DNA from: Izhakiella capsodis
GTDB taxonomy: Bacteria; Pseudomonadota; Gammaproteobacteria; Enterobacterales; Enterobacteriaceae
DNA length: 12,955 nucleotides
NCBI RefSeq assembly: GCF_900115045.1
Contig: NZ_FOVC01000019.1
Span: forward strand, 1 to 12,955
Direction: 5' to 3'
Position numbers and translations under genes: made by a program. The notes below the pieces were generated by a model. The model was not told where the DNA came from and ran no database searches. It worked only from the letters and a program-made list of their open reading frames with translations. Below, one piece after another: positions 6,005 to 12,630 of this stretch (its first letter is position 1; each line of letters opens with the position of its first letter).

Positions 6005-7306
6005 ATGCCGGACATACACGCGAAACTATCCCCCTCAGCAGCACATCGTTGGTTGAATTGTCCTGCCGCGCTTGCTATTGAACAGTTTGAGCATGACAAA
6101 ACATCCGGGCACGCAGAAGAGGGAACCGCTGCGCACCAGCTCGCGGAGAATGTACTCCGTAACCGCGTGGACTATCCACCACACTACGGCGGTTGTGACA
6201 TTAATACTTACGTCGGCACGTATGCGTATATCTATGATGATAAAACCCGCCGGGGGCCACAAGTGACCCAGGAAATGGCGGATAAAGTCGGCGAATATGT
6301 CGAGGCGGTGTGGGCGCTGGCGCAGCACCCCGGCGCTATGCTGATGGTAGAACACAAGTGCGACTTTTCGCATGTTGTGGGTATCCCGGATCAGTTCGGC
6401 ACTGCTGATGCCGTAATCATCATTAACGACGAGTTGCAGATACATGATCTGAAGTATGGTTACGAGAAAGTAGACGCGTTCGAAAACCCGCAGCTGATGA
6501 TTTACGCGCTGGGCGCACTGGAACAGTTCAGCATGATCGCCGATTTCAGCAGCATACGCATGTTTATCCACCAGCCACGGATCAATCACGTCAGCGAGTA
6601 CGAAACCCCGGTAGAAAACCTTCTGGAATTCGGGCAGAACGTTAAATCTATCGCAGCGCGCGTGCTGGAACTGGCGGATAACGCCGCGATAAACGGCCCC
6701 GATATTATTCCGAAAACGGCATTCCATCCCGGAGAGAAAACCTGCCGCTGGTGCAAGCGTCGGGGTAAATGTCAGGCACAAGGGGAGTACGTTTCAGCAT
6801 CGCTGATGAATGATTTCAGCGAAATATCAGATCCGCCACATCTGGAAGACGCACTGACCACCGCTCGTCAGAAGCTGGCTGGATCGGATGGTAAATGGCT
6901 GGGCGAAACGCTACCGCTGATTGACCATATAGAAAGCTGGTGTAAAAGCGTACGCTCTGCGGCATTTAATATGCTGCAAAATGGTCACCCGGTTTCCGGC
7001 TATAAACTGATTCAGGGTAAACAGGGCAACCGTGCATGGCGCGATGAAGATGAAGCCATCGCCCTGCTTAAAGACCAGTTCCGGTATAAAAAGGAAGAAG
7101 TTTATACCTTCAAAGTTATCAGCCCGGCGCAGGCGGATAAACTCATTAAAAAAACCAATCCGCGCCGCTGGGCGAAGGTAGAAGCACTTATCACGCGTCC
7201 TGAGGGTAAGCCCACTCTCGCCCCTGAGTCCGATCCAAAACCAGCGTTAAATATCGATCCTGTAAACGACTTTGAAGATATCGAAGCCGCTGAATCCCTC
7301 ATCTGA
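6005..7306 (+). CDS. DUF2800 family Cas4/RecB-like nuclease
   Basis: This 433-residue protein belongs to DUF2800, a phage branch of the PD-(D/E)XK nucleases related to Cas4. The expected motifs run in order: RWLNCPAAL near 15-23 with C19, EEGTAAHQLAE at 38-48, FGTAD with D135, IHDLKYG with D148 and K150, and NPQLMIYALGA with Q163 and Y167. The cluster CRWCKRRGKC (C247, C250, C256), together with C19, suggests a Cas4-type iron-sulfur site. A role in end resection or recombination of phage DNA is likely from family resemblance. The C-terminal 170 residues have no recognised function and end in an acidic tail, NDFEDIEAAESLI, whose last five residues recur in the next protein. A purine-rich GGGGGAG precedes the ATG. 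DUF2815 follows after 17 bases. Confidence 0.88.
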   Translation: MPDIHAKLSPSAAHRWLNCPAALAIEQFEHDKTSGHAEEGTAAHQLAENVLRNRVDYPPHYGGCDINTYVGTYAYIYDDKTRRGPQVTQEMADKVGEYVEAVWALAQHPGAMLMVEHKCDFSHVVGIPDQFGTADAVIIINDELQIHDLKYGYEKVDAFENPQLMIYALGALEQFSMIADFSSIRMFIHQPRINHVSEYETPVENLLEFGQNVKSIAARVLELADNAAINGPDIIPKTAFHPGEKTCRWCKRRGKCQAQGEYVSASLMNDFSEISDPPHLEDALTTARQKLAGSDGKWLGETLPLIDHIESWCKSVRSAAFNMLQNGHPVSGYKLIQGKQGNRAWRDEDEAIALLKDQFRYKKEEVYTFKVISPAQADKLIKKTNPRRWAKVEALITRPEGKPTLAPESDPKPALNIDPVNDFEDIEAAESLI

Positions 7307-7323
7307 ATTAAAGGTAAATATCC

Positions 7324-7872
7324 ATGAAAGTAAAATTATCAAATGTAAGATTGGCCTTCCCCGCGCTGTTTGAACCTAAAGCGGTAAATGGTGAGGGTGA
7401 TCCGCGCTTCAGTGCTGCATTTATCCTCACGCCTGATCATCCGGGCCTTAAAGACATTGAAGCGGCTATAGCGCAAGTAGCTAAGGAAAAATGGGGGCCA
7501 AAAGCGGAAGGCATTCTTAAATCCTTACGTACCGGTCTCAAAATCTGCCTGCATGATGGCGATGAAAAAGCAGAGTACGAAGGCTATCCCGGTAATAAGT
7601 TTGTCTCTGCCAGTAATAAGGCGCGGCCACTGGTTATTGATCGCGATCGTTCAGCGTTGACCGCCGCCGATGGCAGGCCGTATGCCGGTTGCTATGTTAA
7701 CGCCACCATTGATATATGGGCGATGGACAACAACTTTGGCAAACGTATTAACGCTTCGCTCGGCGGTGTCCAGTTCTGCCGTGATGGTGATGCATTCGCT
7801 GGCGGCGGCGTGGCAACCGAAGACGATTTCGACGATGTGAGCGAAGGTGCTGACGCCGAATCGCTGATCTAA
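7324..7872 (+). CDS. DUF2815 (Enc34-type) single-stranded DNA-binding protein
   Basis: A 182-residue OB-fold protein of the DUF2815/Enc34 family, which coats single-stranded DNA during phage replication and recombination. Family signs are the opening KVKLSNVRLAFPALFEP (2-18), FSAAFIL (29-35), GYPGNKFVSASNKARP (87-102) and CYVNATIDIWAMDN (123-136). Those segments are followed by FGKRINASLGGVQF (138-151). The tail is strongly acidic (EDDFDDVSEGADAESLI), as in other single-strand binding proteins where the tail recruits partners. Its last five residues match those of the DUF2800 protein. It follows DUF2800 after 17 bases with an AAGG ribosome site; the pairing of these two families is common in phages. 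A GC-rich hairpin follows the stop. Confidence 0.88.
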   Translation: MKVKLSNVRLAFPALFEPKAVNGEGDPRFSAAFILTPDHPGLKDIEAAIAQVAKEKWGPKAEGILKSLRTGLKICLHDGDEKAEYEGYPGNKFVSASNKARPLVIDRDRSALTAADGRPYAGCYVNATIDIWAMDNNFGKRINASLGGVQFCRDGDAFAGGGVATEDDFDDVSEGADAESLI

Positions 7873-7884
7873 CCCATCCAACCC

Positions 7885-7901
7885 CCCGGCGCAACGCCGG
7901 G
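7885..7901 (+). terminator. Intra-operon GC hairpin, weak terminator or mRNA stabiliser
   Basis: CCCGGCG-CAA-CGCCGGG gives a seven-base perfect stem, 12 bases after the DUF2815 stop. The following CTATTTCTT is not a clean U-run. Because further rightward genes follow, it more likely attenuates or protects the upstream mRNA than ends the operon. Confidence 0.45.
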
Positions 7902-7921
7902 CTATTTCTTAGGCTCAGAAA

Positions 7922-8551
7922 ATGGCACAAACAATACTTACACGTGTGATGAAAGACCAGATCATCGCTAACGCACTAATTAAAGCTGGTATAGCTAAAC
8001 GTAAAGCCGCGCTGCGTGCGGCTCGTGTGGCATGGGCAGAACGCGTCCGGCTGGCGGCGATCGGGGGTATGGAAGCGGAAGCGCTAAAAACCGAAAAGAA
8101 AATAGAAGCGCTGGCGGCAAAATTACCTGGCGCACTGCGCGTAAACCTTTCAGCTATTCGCAAGGGCCCTTGCATTAGTCTAAATCTGGCTGGCTCCAGG
8201 GTTCACGCATACTTCAACGGTAATCACAGGATGTATGAACACGACGTGGAACACGAAAGTAAGATCACCCCAGAGGAGCATACCATTCTCGCGGATGACC
8301 CGCTGGTTACAGAGTTTTATGGCTTTGGCGCACTTTATAAGGCCATAAAAAGTGACGAGGAAGACATCACGGAAAACGTCGGCGCGGCGCTGGATAAAGT
8401 ACGCACGGTTAAAAGACTTCTTGAAGAGTGGCCGGAAGCTAAAGAGCTTTTACCGGCAGACGCTCCGGCTGCTCCCCCGCTACCTGCCTTGCGCCGGGAA
8501 ACGCTCAACGAAATGTTAGGGTTACCCTCCGACAAAGAAGCCACAGCTTAA
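7922..8551 (+). CDS. Phage protein, possibly Nmad5 family
   Basis: A 209-residue protein that recalls phage proteins labelled Nmad5 (nucleotide-modification-associated domain 5): MKDQIIANALIKAGIAKRKAALRAARVAWAERVRL near the N-terminus, and VRTVKRLLEEWPEAKELLP at about 160-178. The N-terminal 65 residues are strongly helical and basic. The middle (about 70-135) has a beta-like stretch ending EFYGFGALY. No catalytic motif can be pointed to, and the family link is from memory. Its membership of the early replication operon fits a role in phage DNA metabolism or modification. AGG stands about nine bases before the ATG. A bidirectional terminator follows, and beyond it an opposing gene interrupts the operon. 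Confidence 0.6.
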   Translation: MAQTILTRVMKDQIIANALIKAGIAKRKAALRAARVAWAERVRLAAIGGMEAEALKTEKKIEALAAKLPGALRVNLSAIRKGPCISLNLAGSRVHAYFNGNHRMYEHDVEHESKITPEEHTILADDPLVTEFYGFGALYKAIKSDEEDITENVGAALDKVRTVKRLLEEWPEAKELLPADAPAAPPLPALRRETLNEMLGLPSDKEATA

Positions 8552-8562
8552 GCGCCTAAAAA

Positions 8563-8587
8563 AACACCCGGCAGAACGCAGGGTGTT
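8563..8587. terminator. Bidirectional terminator between Nmad5-like gene and insert gene
   Basis: AACACCC (8563-8569) pairs with GGGTGTT (8581-8587). Read leftward, the stem is followed by a seven-T tract, making a good terminator for the gene at 8806-9048. Read rightward, only AT-rich sequence with a short T-run near 8596 follows, so rightward termination may be leaky and let polymerase continue toward the DNA polymerase gene. Confidence 0.65.
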
Positions 8588-8805
8588 CAGAAATATTTTT
8601 AGAATTGATGGGTATGTTAAATTTTTTTTAGCTAATTCGATCGTATATTTCGGTACAGATATTTCCTCTGGACACTCCTCAAAAAAGGAACGTGATTGCT
8701 ATCGCAAACCCCTCGACTTTAAGATGTGGTAGTTAATTACTATAGCTCAGTAAATAATCCGCAGTATATTATATTTTATTTTAGAGGTAATACTTCTTCA
8801 CTTCA

Positions 8806-9048
8806 TTAAGTATTTTTAAGCCATTCAAGACTCTTAATAAAAATATCATATTTTAAATTTTTACTATTTAATGCACTAAATTCCCGTGAGTCTTGCGGTA
8901 GCTTTTCGAGCTTAGCTTTTACACAATCGTTTTTAACGGAAATAATTTCATTGGCGAGATTGATATATCTGATATCTTTTCCAGCTAATTTGAATGCTGC
9001 TAAACTGCTGTTACATAATCTTGCCCGTAAATAATTTATTATCTGCAT
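8806..9048 (-). CDS. AT-rich insert gene (moron-like), unknown function
   Basis: An 80-residue protein, MQIINYLRARLCNSSLAAFKL..., with no recognised family, signal peptide or membrane helix; it is lysine-rich and probably helical and cytoplasmic. Support for a real gene is the strong AGGAGA seven bases before the ATG and a convergent terminator 220 bases downstream. It lies opposite to the surrounding early operon and is clearly more AT-rich than its neighbours. That independent, antisense, AT-rich layout is typical of morons, cargo genes that prophages express in lysogeny. Upstream, TGCCT/AGGCA arms in the leader could hide part of the ribosome site. No convincing promoter was found; TTGAGC near 9121 is a weak -35 candidate. 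Confidence 0.55.
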   Translation of the reverse strand: MQIINYLRARLCNSSLAAFKLAGKDIRYINLANEIISVKNDCVKAKLEKLPQDSREFSALNSKNLKYDIFIKSLEWLKNT

Positions 9049-9211
9049 AAACTATCTCCTGCCTTAGGTTCAGAACAGGCATTTATCACCTAAAAAGAGA
9101 TTATTTCCACTAAAAAACGCTCAAAAATGCCTGGCAGTACATTCAAATATCGAATTTAAGTTTTCATTAGAACACTGGGGCTACTGTAGACGAGCTCCGA
9201 TGAGGTTGCCC

Positions 9212-11311
9212 ATGTCTAAACGTCTTTATCTCGATTTAGAAACCTTCTCTGAAATACCCATCAAAAACGGGACACATGCCTACGCCGAAAACGTGGAGAT
9301 CATGCTGTTTGCCTGGGCGATTGATAGTGATCCTGTACAGGTATGGGACGTTACCGCGAATACAAAAATCCCCCTGGAACTTCGGCTTGCGCTTCAAAAT
9401 CCTGATGTGCTGATTTACGCCCATAACAGCCATTTCGATCGCACTGTACTGCGCCATTGCTTACCGGATCTAACCCCGGACATACCCCGTTGGCGGGATA
9501 CAATGGCCAGAGCGCTGGCGCACGGCCTGCCGGGTTCGCTGGGCGATTTATGCGACATTCTTAGCGTGTCGCAGGACAAAGCCAAAGATAAGGCCGGTAA
9601 GCAACTGATCCAGTTATTTTGCAAGCCCCGCCCAAAAAACAGCGCTATCCATCGCGCCACGGCCAAAACCCATCCCGCCGAGTGGCAGCGATTCGTTGAA
9701 TACGCCGGGCTGGATATCGATGCCATGCGCGAGATCGACAAAAAGCTACCCACCTGGAATTACTCAGGTCAGGAACTGGCATTGTGGCATCGTGACCAGC
9801 GCATTAACGATCGCGGTTTCTGCTGCGATGTGGAACTTGCCGAAAGCGCGGTTATCGCCGTGGAGGAAGAACAAAAACGCCTGGCAAAACGTACGCAGCA
9901 AATGACCGATGGCGAGATACAAGCGGCCACGCAACGTGACGCCCTGTTAAAACACCTCGTTGAGTCTTACGGCGTGGTTTTACCGGATATGCAAAAAAGT
10001 ACGCTGGAGCGGCGCATAGCCGACCCGGATTTACCCCCGGAAGTAAAAGAATTACTTTCCCTGCGATTACAGGCCAGCGCTACCAGCACCAGTAAATACA
10101 AAGCCTTGTTAAAAAGCGTCAGCCGCGACGGGCGCCTGCGCGGAACGTTACAATTTTGCGGGGCATCGCGTACCGGGCGCTGGGCCGGGCGCTTATTTCA
10201 GCCGCAAAACCTCCCCAGACCCACGCTAAAGCAAATCGACATTGATTTTGGTATTGAAGCGTTAAAAGCCGGGTGCGCCGACCTGCTTTACGATGATGTG
10301 ATGCAGTTAACCAGTTCAGCATTGCGTGGCTGCATCATGGCCCCTGCGGGTAAAAAACTGGTGGTATCTGACCTTAGCAACATTGAGGGGCGCGTACTGG
10401 CGTGGCTGGCCGGGGAGAAGTGGAAGCTACAGGCATTTCGTGATTATGACACCATCATCGGTACCGATGAAAAAGGCGAGGCGATCCGCGCTGGCCATGA
10501 CCTGTATAAACTTGCCTACGCAAAATCTTTCGGCGTCCACCCGGATGAAGTGGACAAAGATCAGCGACAGGTCGGCAAAGTGCAGGAGCTGGCGTTGGGC
10601 TATGAAGGGGGCGTCGGCGCGTTTTTGACGTTCTCCCTTGTGTACAACATCGACCTCGAAGAAATGGCCTCTGCCGCTATCGACAACATCCCGCGTAACA
10701 TACTGGGTGAGGCCATTCGTGCATATGAATGGGCGTTAAAACAGAAGCGAACCTACGGACTGTCAAAACGCGCTTATGTTGTCTGCGACTCTTTTAAACG
10801 GCTCTGGCGCGAAGCGCACGCGGCAACATTCAGCTTCTGGAAGGAGATCGACCGGGCCACCCGCCGTGCCATTGCCACACCCGGCATAACCACTTCCTGT
10901 CGCAAACTAAAACTTCGCCGCGACGGAAGCTGGCTCCGTATCCAACTTCCATCTGGCCGGGCGGTCTGTTACCCCGGCGCACGTATCGATGATAGCGGCA
11001 AGATCAGCTACATGGGTATCAATACTTACAGCCGGAAATGGCAACGCCTGCACACCTACGGCGGCAAACTGGCGGAAAATGTGACCCAGGCAATTGCCCG
11101 CGATGTGATGGCCACCAATATGCCTGCCGTGGAGGATAGCGGTTACGACATCATACTGACGGTACATGATGAGATCTTAACAGAAGCCCCCGACGACGCC
11201 GATTACTCTCACGAACACCTGAGCACCCTGCTCGCAACTAACCCCGCATGGGCTTCAGACCTGCCGCTATCCGCGGGGGGATTTGAAGCACTTCGCTACA
11301 AAAAAGATTGA
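9212..11311 (+). CDS. Phage family A DNA polymerase with 3'-5' exonuclease domain
   Basis: A 699-residue replicative polymerase of the PolA superfamily without a 5' nuclease domain. Exonuclease motifs are LYLDLETFS (D8, E10), HNSHFDRTVL (N72, D76) and EYAGLDID (Y164, D168), all intact, so proofreading is expected. Polymerase motifs are SRTGRWAGRLFQPQN (319-333), motif A VSDLSNIEGR (D387), motif B KVQELALGYEGGVGAF (K456, Y464) and motif C VHDEI (H652, D653, E654). The start at 9212 is preferred over the ATG at 9200 because GAGG lies six bases before it and the exonuclease motif then begins at once. It follows a 160-base gap after the opposing insert gene. The stop codon overlaps the promoter of the antisense RNA region. 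Confidence 0.93.
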   Translation: MSKRLYLDLETFSEIPIKNGTHAYAENVEIMLFAWAIDSDPVQVWDVTANTKIPLELRLALQNPDVLIYAHNSHFDRTVLRHCLPDLTPDIPRWRDTMARALAHGLPGSLGDLCDILSVSQDKAKDKAGKQLIQLFCKPRPKNSAIHRATAKTHPAEWQRFVEYAGLDIDAMREIDKKLPTWNYSGQELALWHRDQRINDRGFCCDVELAESAVIAVEEEQKRLAKRTQQMTDGEIQAATQRDALLKHLVESYGVVLPDMQKSTLERRIADPDLPPEVKELLSLRLQASATSTSKYKALLKSVSRDGRLRGTLQFCGASRTGRWAGRLFQPQNLPRPTLKQIDIDFGIEALKAGCADLLYDDVMQLTSSALRGCIMAPAGKKLVVSDLSNIEGRVLAWLAGEKWKLQAFRDYDTIIGTDEKGEAIRAGHDLYKLAYAKSFGVHPDEVDKDQRQVGKVQELALGYEGGVGAFLTFSLVYNIDLEEMASAAIDNIPRNILGEAIRAYEWALKQKRTYGLSKRAYVVCDSFKRLWREAHAATFSFWKEIDRATRRAIATPGITTSCRKLKLRRDGSWLRIQLPSGRAVCYPGARIDDSGKISYMGINTYSRKWQRLHTYGGKLAENVTQAIARDVMATNMPAVEDSGYDIILTVHDEILTEAPDDADYSHEHLSTLLATNPAWASDLPLSAGGFEALRYKKD

Positions 11312-11337
11312 CATTTATGCAAGTTTCTACGAATACT
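11308..11337 (+). promoter_or_regulatory. Promoter for the C4-like RNA / antirepressor transcript
   Basis: A consensus -35 box TTGACA (11308-11313) and AATACT (11332-11337) are separated by 18 bp. The -35 box contains the polymerase TGA stop, so the promoter is tucked into the end of that gene. Transcription would start around 11344, ahead of the first target box, giving the antisense RNA and the antirepressor their own constitutive promoter independent of CI, as in P1 c4-icd-ant. Confidence 0.6.
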
Positions 11338-11433
11338 GAAAAAGTACCAGCAAAATCTGGTGCCGGGATTGAGACCCCGAAGGAGATAGGCGGCAATAGA
11401 CGCGCCAGCGTCTTTTTTATTGCCAGTGCATAG
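11317..11433 (+). CDS. Short Icd/Ash-like leader reading frame, doubtful
   Basis: A 38-residue frame, MQVSTNTEKVPAKSGAGIETPKEIGGNRRASVFFIASA, overlaps the first C4 target box. The segment AKSGAGIETPKEIGGNRRASVF recurs in many enterobacterial proteins annotated Ash or Icd-like (host cell division inhibitor), which is why it is listed. The ATG has no clear ribosome site and lies inside the proposed promoter, so the promoter's own transcript could not use it; only read-through from the polymerase gene could. The resemblance may simply reflect conservation of the RNA element. Confidence 0.25.
   Translation: MQVSTNTEKVPAKSGAGIETPKEIGGNRRASVFFIASA
11367..11385 (+). promoter_or_regulatory. Upstream target box of the C4-like RNA (a1/b1)
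   Basis: GATTGAGACCCCGAAGGAG recurs at 11530-11548 as GATTGAGGCCTGAAGGTGG. TTGAGAC is exactly complementary to GTCTCAA at 11500-11506 of the folded RNA. Phage P1 C4 RNA likewise has two target copies, one before and one after the structured part; the upstream copy is thought to pair in cis. Confidence 0.55.
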
Positions 11434-11445
11434 CCACACCTAAGT

Positions 11446-11525
11446 TATGGTGGGGCGTGCGGGGCAGCCGAAAGGCTGGCCGGTCGCCTTTTCCCGGTAG
11501 TCTCAACCCTGTACGTCCCACCACC
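11446..11525 (+). ncRNA. c4: C4 antisense RNA-like element
   Basis: The sequence folds into a compact three-way structure. A 16-bp outer stem joins 11449-11464 to 11507-11522 with three G-U pairs. Inside it, CAGCC-GAAA-GGCTG (11465-11478) is a perfect stem with a GNRA loop, and CCGG/CCGG arms (11480-11483, 11494-11497) present the loop CGCCTTTT. That loop and the GTCTCAA strand at 11500-11506 are complementary, allowing G-U pairs, to AAGGTG and TTGAGGC just ahead of the antirepressor start. This is the logic of the C4 RNA of phages P1/P7, which represses the antirepressor by masking its translation start and is processed from the same transcript. The exact ends cannot be set from sequence. 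Confidence 0.75.
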
Positions 11526-11529
11526 CGAT

Positions 11530-11548
11530 GATTGAGGCCTGAAGGTGG
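11530..11548 (+). promoter_or_regulatory. Downstream target box of the C4-like RNA (a2/b2)
   Basis: GATTGAGGCCTGAAGGTGG contains TTGAGGC (11532-11538) and GAAGGTGG (11541-11548), complementary to the two exposed strands of the antisense RNA. Pairing here would occupy the region just before the antirepressor ribosome site at 11565-11569 and an alternative GTG start at 11545, shutting down translation and possibly causing early transcription stop. Confidence 0.55.
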
Positions 11549-11577
11549 TGATTAACCTAATTGAAAAGGTAAATCCC

Positions 11578-12351
11578 ATGAATACCCAATTAATTCCCGT
11601 TTTCAACGGTACCATTTCTAACGAAACCGTTCTACTCTGTAATGCCCGCGATCTGTACGCCTTCCTTAGGGTTAAACGTGACTTTTCAACGTGGATCAAT
11701 GATCGAATTTCAGAGTATGGATTCACCGCAAACCTAGACTACATCGTATTTTCCCCAAATTCGGGGAAAACTGTAGGCCGCCGTCGTAAAGATTACCACC
11801 TCACGTTAGATACCGCGAAAGAACTGGCGATGGTAGAGCGCAACGACAAAGGCCGTAGGGTTCGCCGTTACTTTATCGAATGCGAGAAAAAGTTACATCA
11901 GCAGTCCCTCCCTCAGGCTCCGGCTCCGGCTCCGTCAGTACCCGATGCGTTTAATCCACGCGGACTACCGAGAGGAGTTTATCTTCAGAAGAATTGCAGT
12001 AAGAATCCCTACCGGGCTTCAATATGGCGGAGTGGACAACACTACCATGTTGGCGTTTTCTCCACGATAGAAGCGGCGGTTAATGCACAGAAAAATTTCT
12101 TCAGCAGAGAGAAAACCCAACCGATACTGTCCTCAACTGAACAGGATCTGTTCATAGGCAACCTGCACGCGATTTTGCACAATTTCAGGCACATCGATGA
12201 AGTCTGGCGATCACAACTGCGCCCGGCGCTGGAGTTGATGGACTCAAAACTGATTTACCTCCTGCACGACAAGTTTAACGACAGCATGTGCGCTCTGCCG
12301 ACAATAGAATCACGTATAGGCAGATACATACCGCCAAAACTACCTTTCTGA
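11578..12351 (+). CDS. ant: Phage antirepressor: AntA domain fused to AP2 DNA-binding domain
   Basis: A 257-residue protein. Residues about 18-104 are an AntA/AntB antirepressor domain: NARDLYAFLRVKRDFSTWINDRISEYGF, then RRRKDYHLTLDTAKELAMVERNDKGRRVRRYFIECE. A proline-alanine hinge follows (111-122). Residues about 129-177, GVYLQKNCSKNPYRASIWRSGQHYHVGVFSTIEAAVNA, look like an AP2-type DNA-binding domain as found in phage endonucleases. The C-terminal 75 residues are not recognised. AntA-type proteins antagonise phage repressors and promote induction; CI at 4128-4802 is the natural target, by inference. The ATG at 11578 has AAGG nine bases upstream and is preferred to GTG at 11545. Translation is probably held down by the C4-like RNA. 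A perfect 8-bp inverted repeat lies inside the coding region at 11749-11770. Confidence 0.85.
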   Translation: MNTQLIPVFNGTISNETVLLCNARDLYAFLRVKRDFSTWINDRISEYGFTANLDYIVFSPNSGKTVGRRRKDYHLTLDTAKELAMVERNDKGRRVRRYFIECEKKLHQQSLPQAPAPAPSVPDAFNPRGLPRGVYLQKNCSKNPYRASIWRSGQHYHVGVFSTIEAAVNAQKNFFSREKTQPILSSTEQDLFIGNLHAILHNFRHIDEVWRSQLRPALELMDSKLIYLLHDKFNDSMCALPTIESRIGRYIPPKLPF

Positions 12352-12360
12352 TTCAATCCC

Positions 12361-12385
12361 GCCCCTGTCGATGTAGGGGCTTTTT
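12361..12385 (+). terminator. Rho-independent terminator after the antirepressor
   Basis: GCCCCT (12361-12366) pairs with AGGGGC (12375-12380) and is followed by five Ts. It lies nine bases after the antirepressor stop. The next gene starts only 14 bases further on, so termination is probably partial or the following genes are expressed by antitermination. Confidence 0.75.
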
Positions 12386-12399
12386 ACAGGATAAAAACC

Positions 12400-12630
12400 A
12401 TGTCATTTAAATACCATGACAGCCCCTTGTATTACCGGGTTGCGCGTGAGGCTGCGCAACTGGAACGCGACGGCGAATATGAACGTGCCGCTAAAGTGTG
12501 GGCTAAAGCTAACCGTACCTCGCGTAACCCACTGAATCAGGATTATAGCGAGAAGCGATCAGATTTCTGCCTCATGTTTATCATCCGCAACAAACGACCG
12601 GAAGCTTCCGAAAATGGCCTACATCCGTGA
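12400..12630 (+). CDS. ANR-family regulator-like small protein
   Basis: A 76-residue protein whose core, YYRVAREAAQLERDGEYERAAKVWAKANRTSRNPLNQDYSEKRSDFCL (about 11-58), matches the pattern of the ANR family. The pattern is a helical hairpin of A-x-x-L-E-R-x-G-x-Y-x-x-A-x-x-x-W followed by a conserved E-x-R-x-x-F-C. ANR proteins in enteric pathogens and phages bind and inhibit AraC-type activators and affect H-NS-linked control. Here the target is unknown; it may act on phage or host regulators. AGGA lies before the ATG. Its 3' end overlaps the VRR-NUC gene by 17 bases, so the two are coupled. Confidence 0.72.
   Translation: MSFKYHDSPLYYRVAREAAQLERDGEYERAAKVWAKANRTSRNPLNQDYSEKRSDFCLMFIIRNKRPEASENGLHP

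Noticed and set aside
6035..6781. Open frame of 248 codons on the minus strand
   Set aside because: It lies wholly antisense to the well-supported DUF2800 gene and has no recognisable domain or ribosome site.
8738..8770. TATAGCTCAGTAAAT, which looks like part of a tRNA D-arm
   Set aside because: No acceptor, anticodon or T-arm pairing could be found around it.
11410..11436. Possible -1 frameshift at a T-run joining the Icd/Ash-like frame to the frame reading IATPKLWWGVRGSRKAG
   Set aside because: The heptamer is not a good slippery site and the downstream sequence is better explained as conserved structured RNA than as coding.
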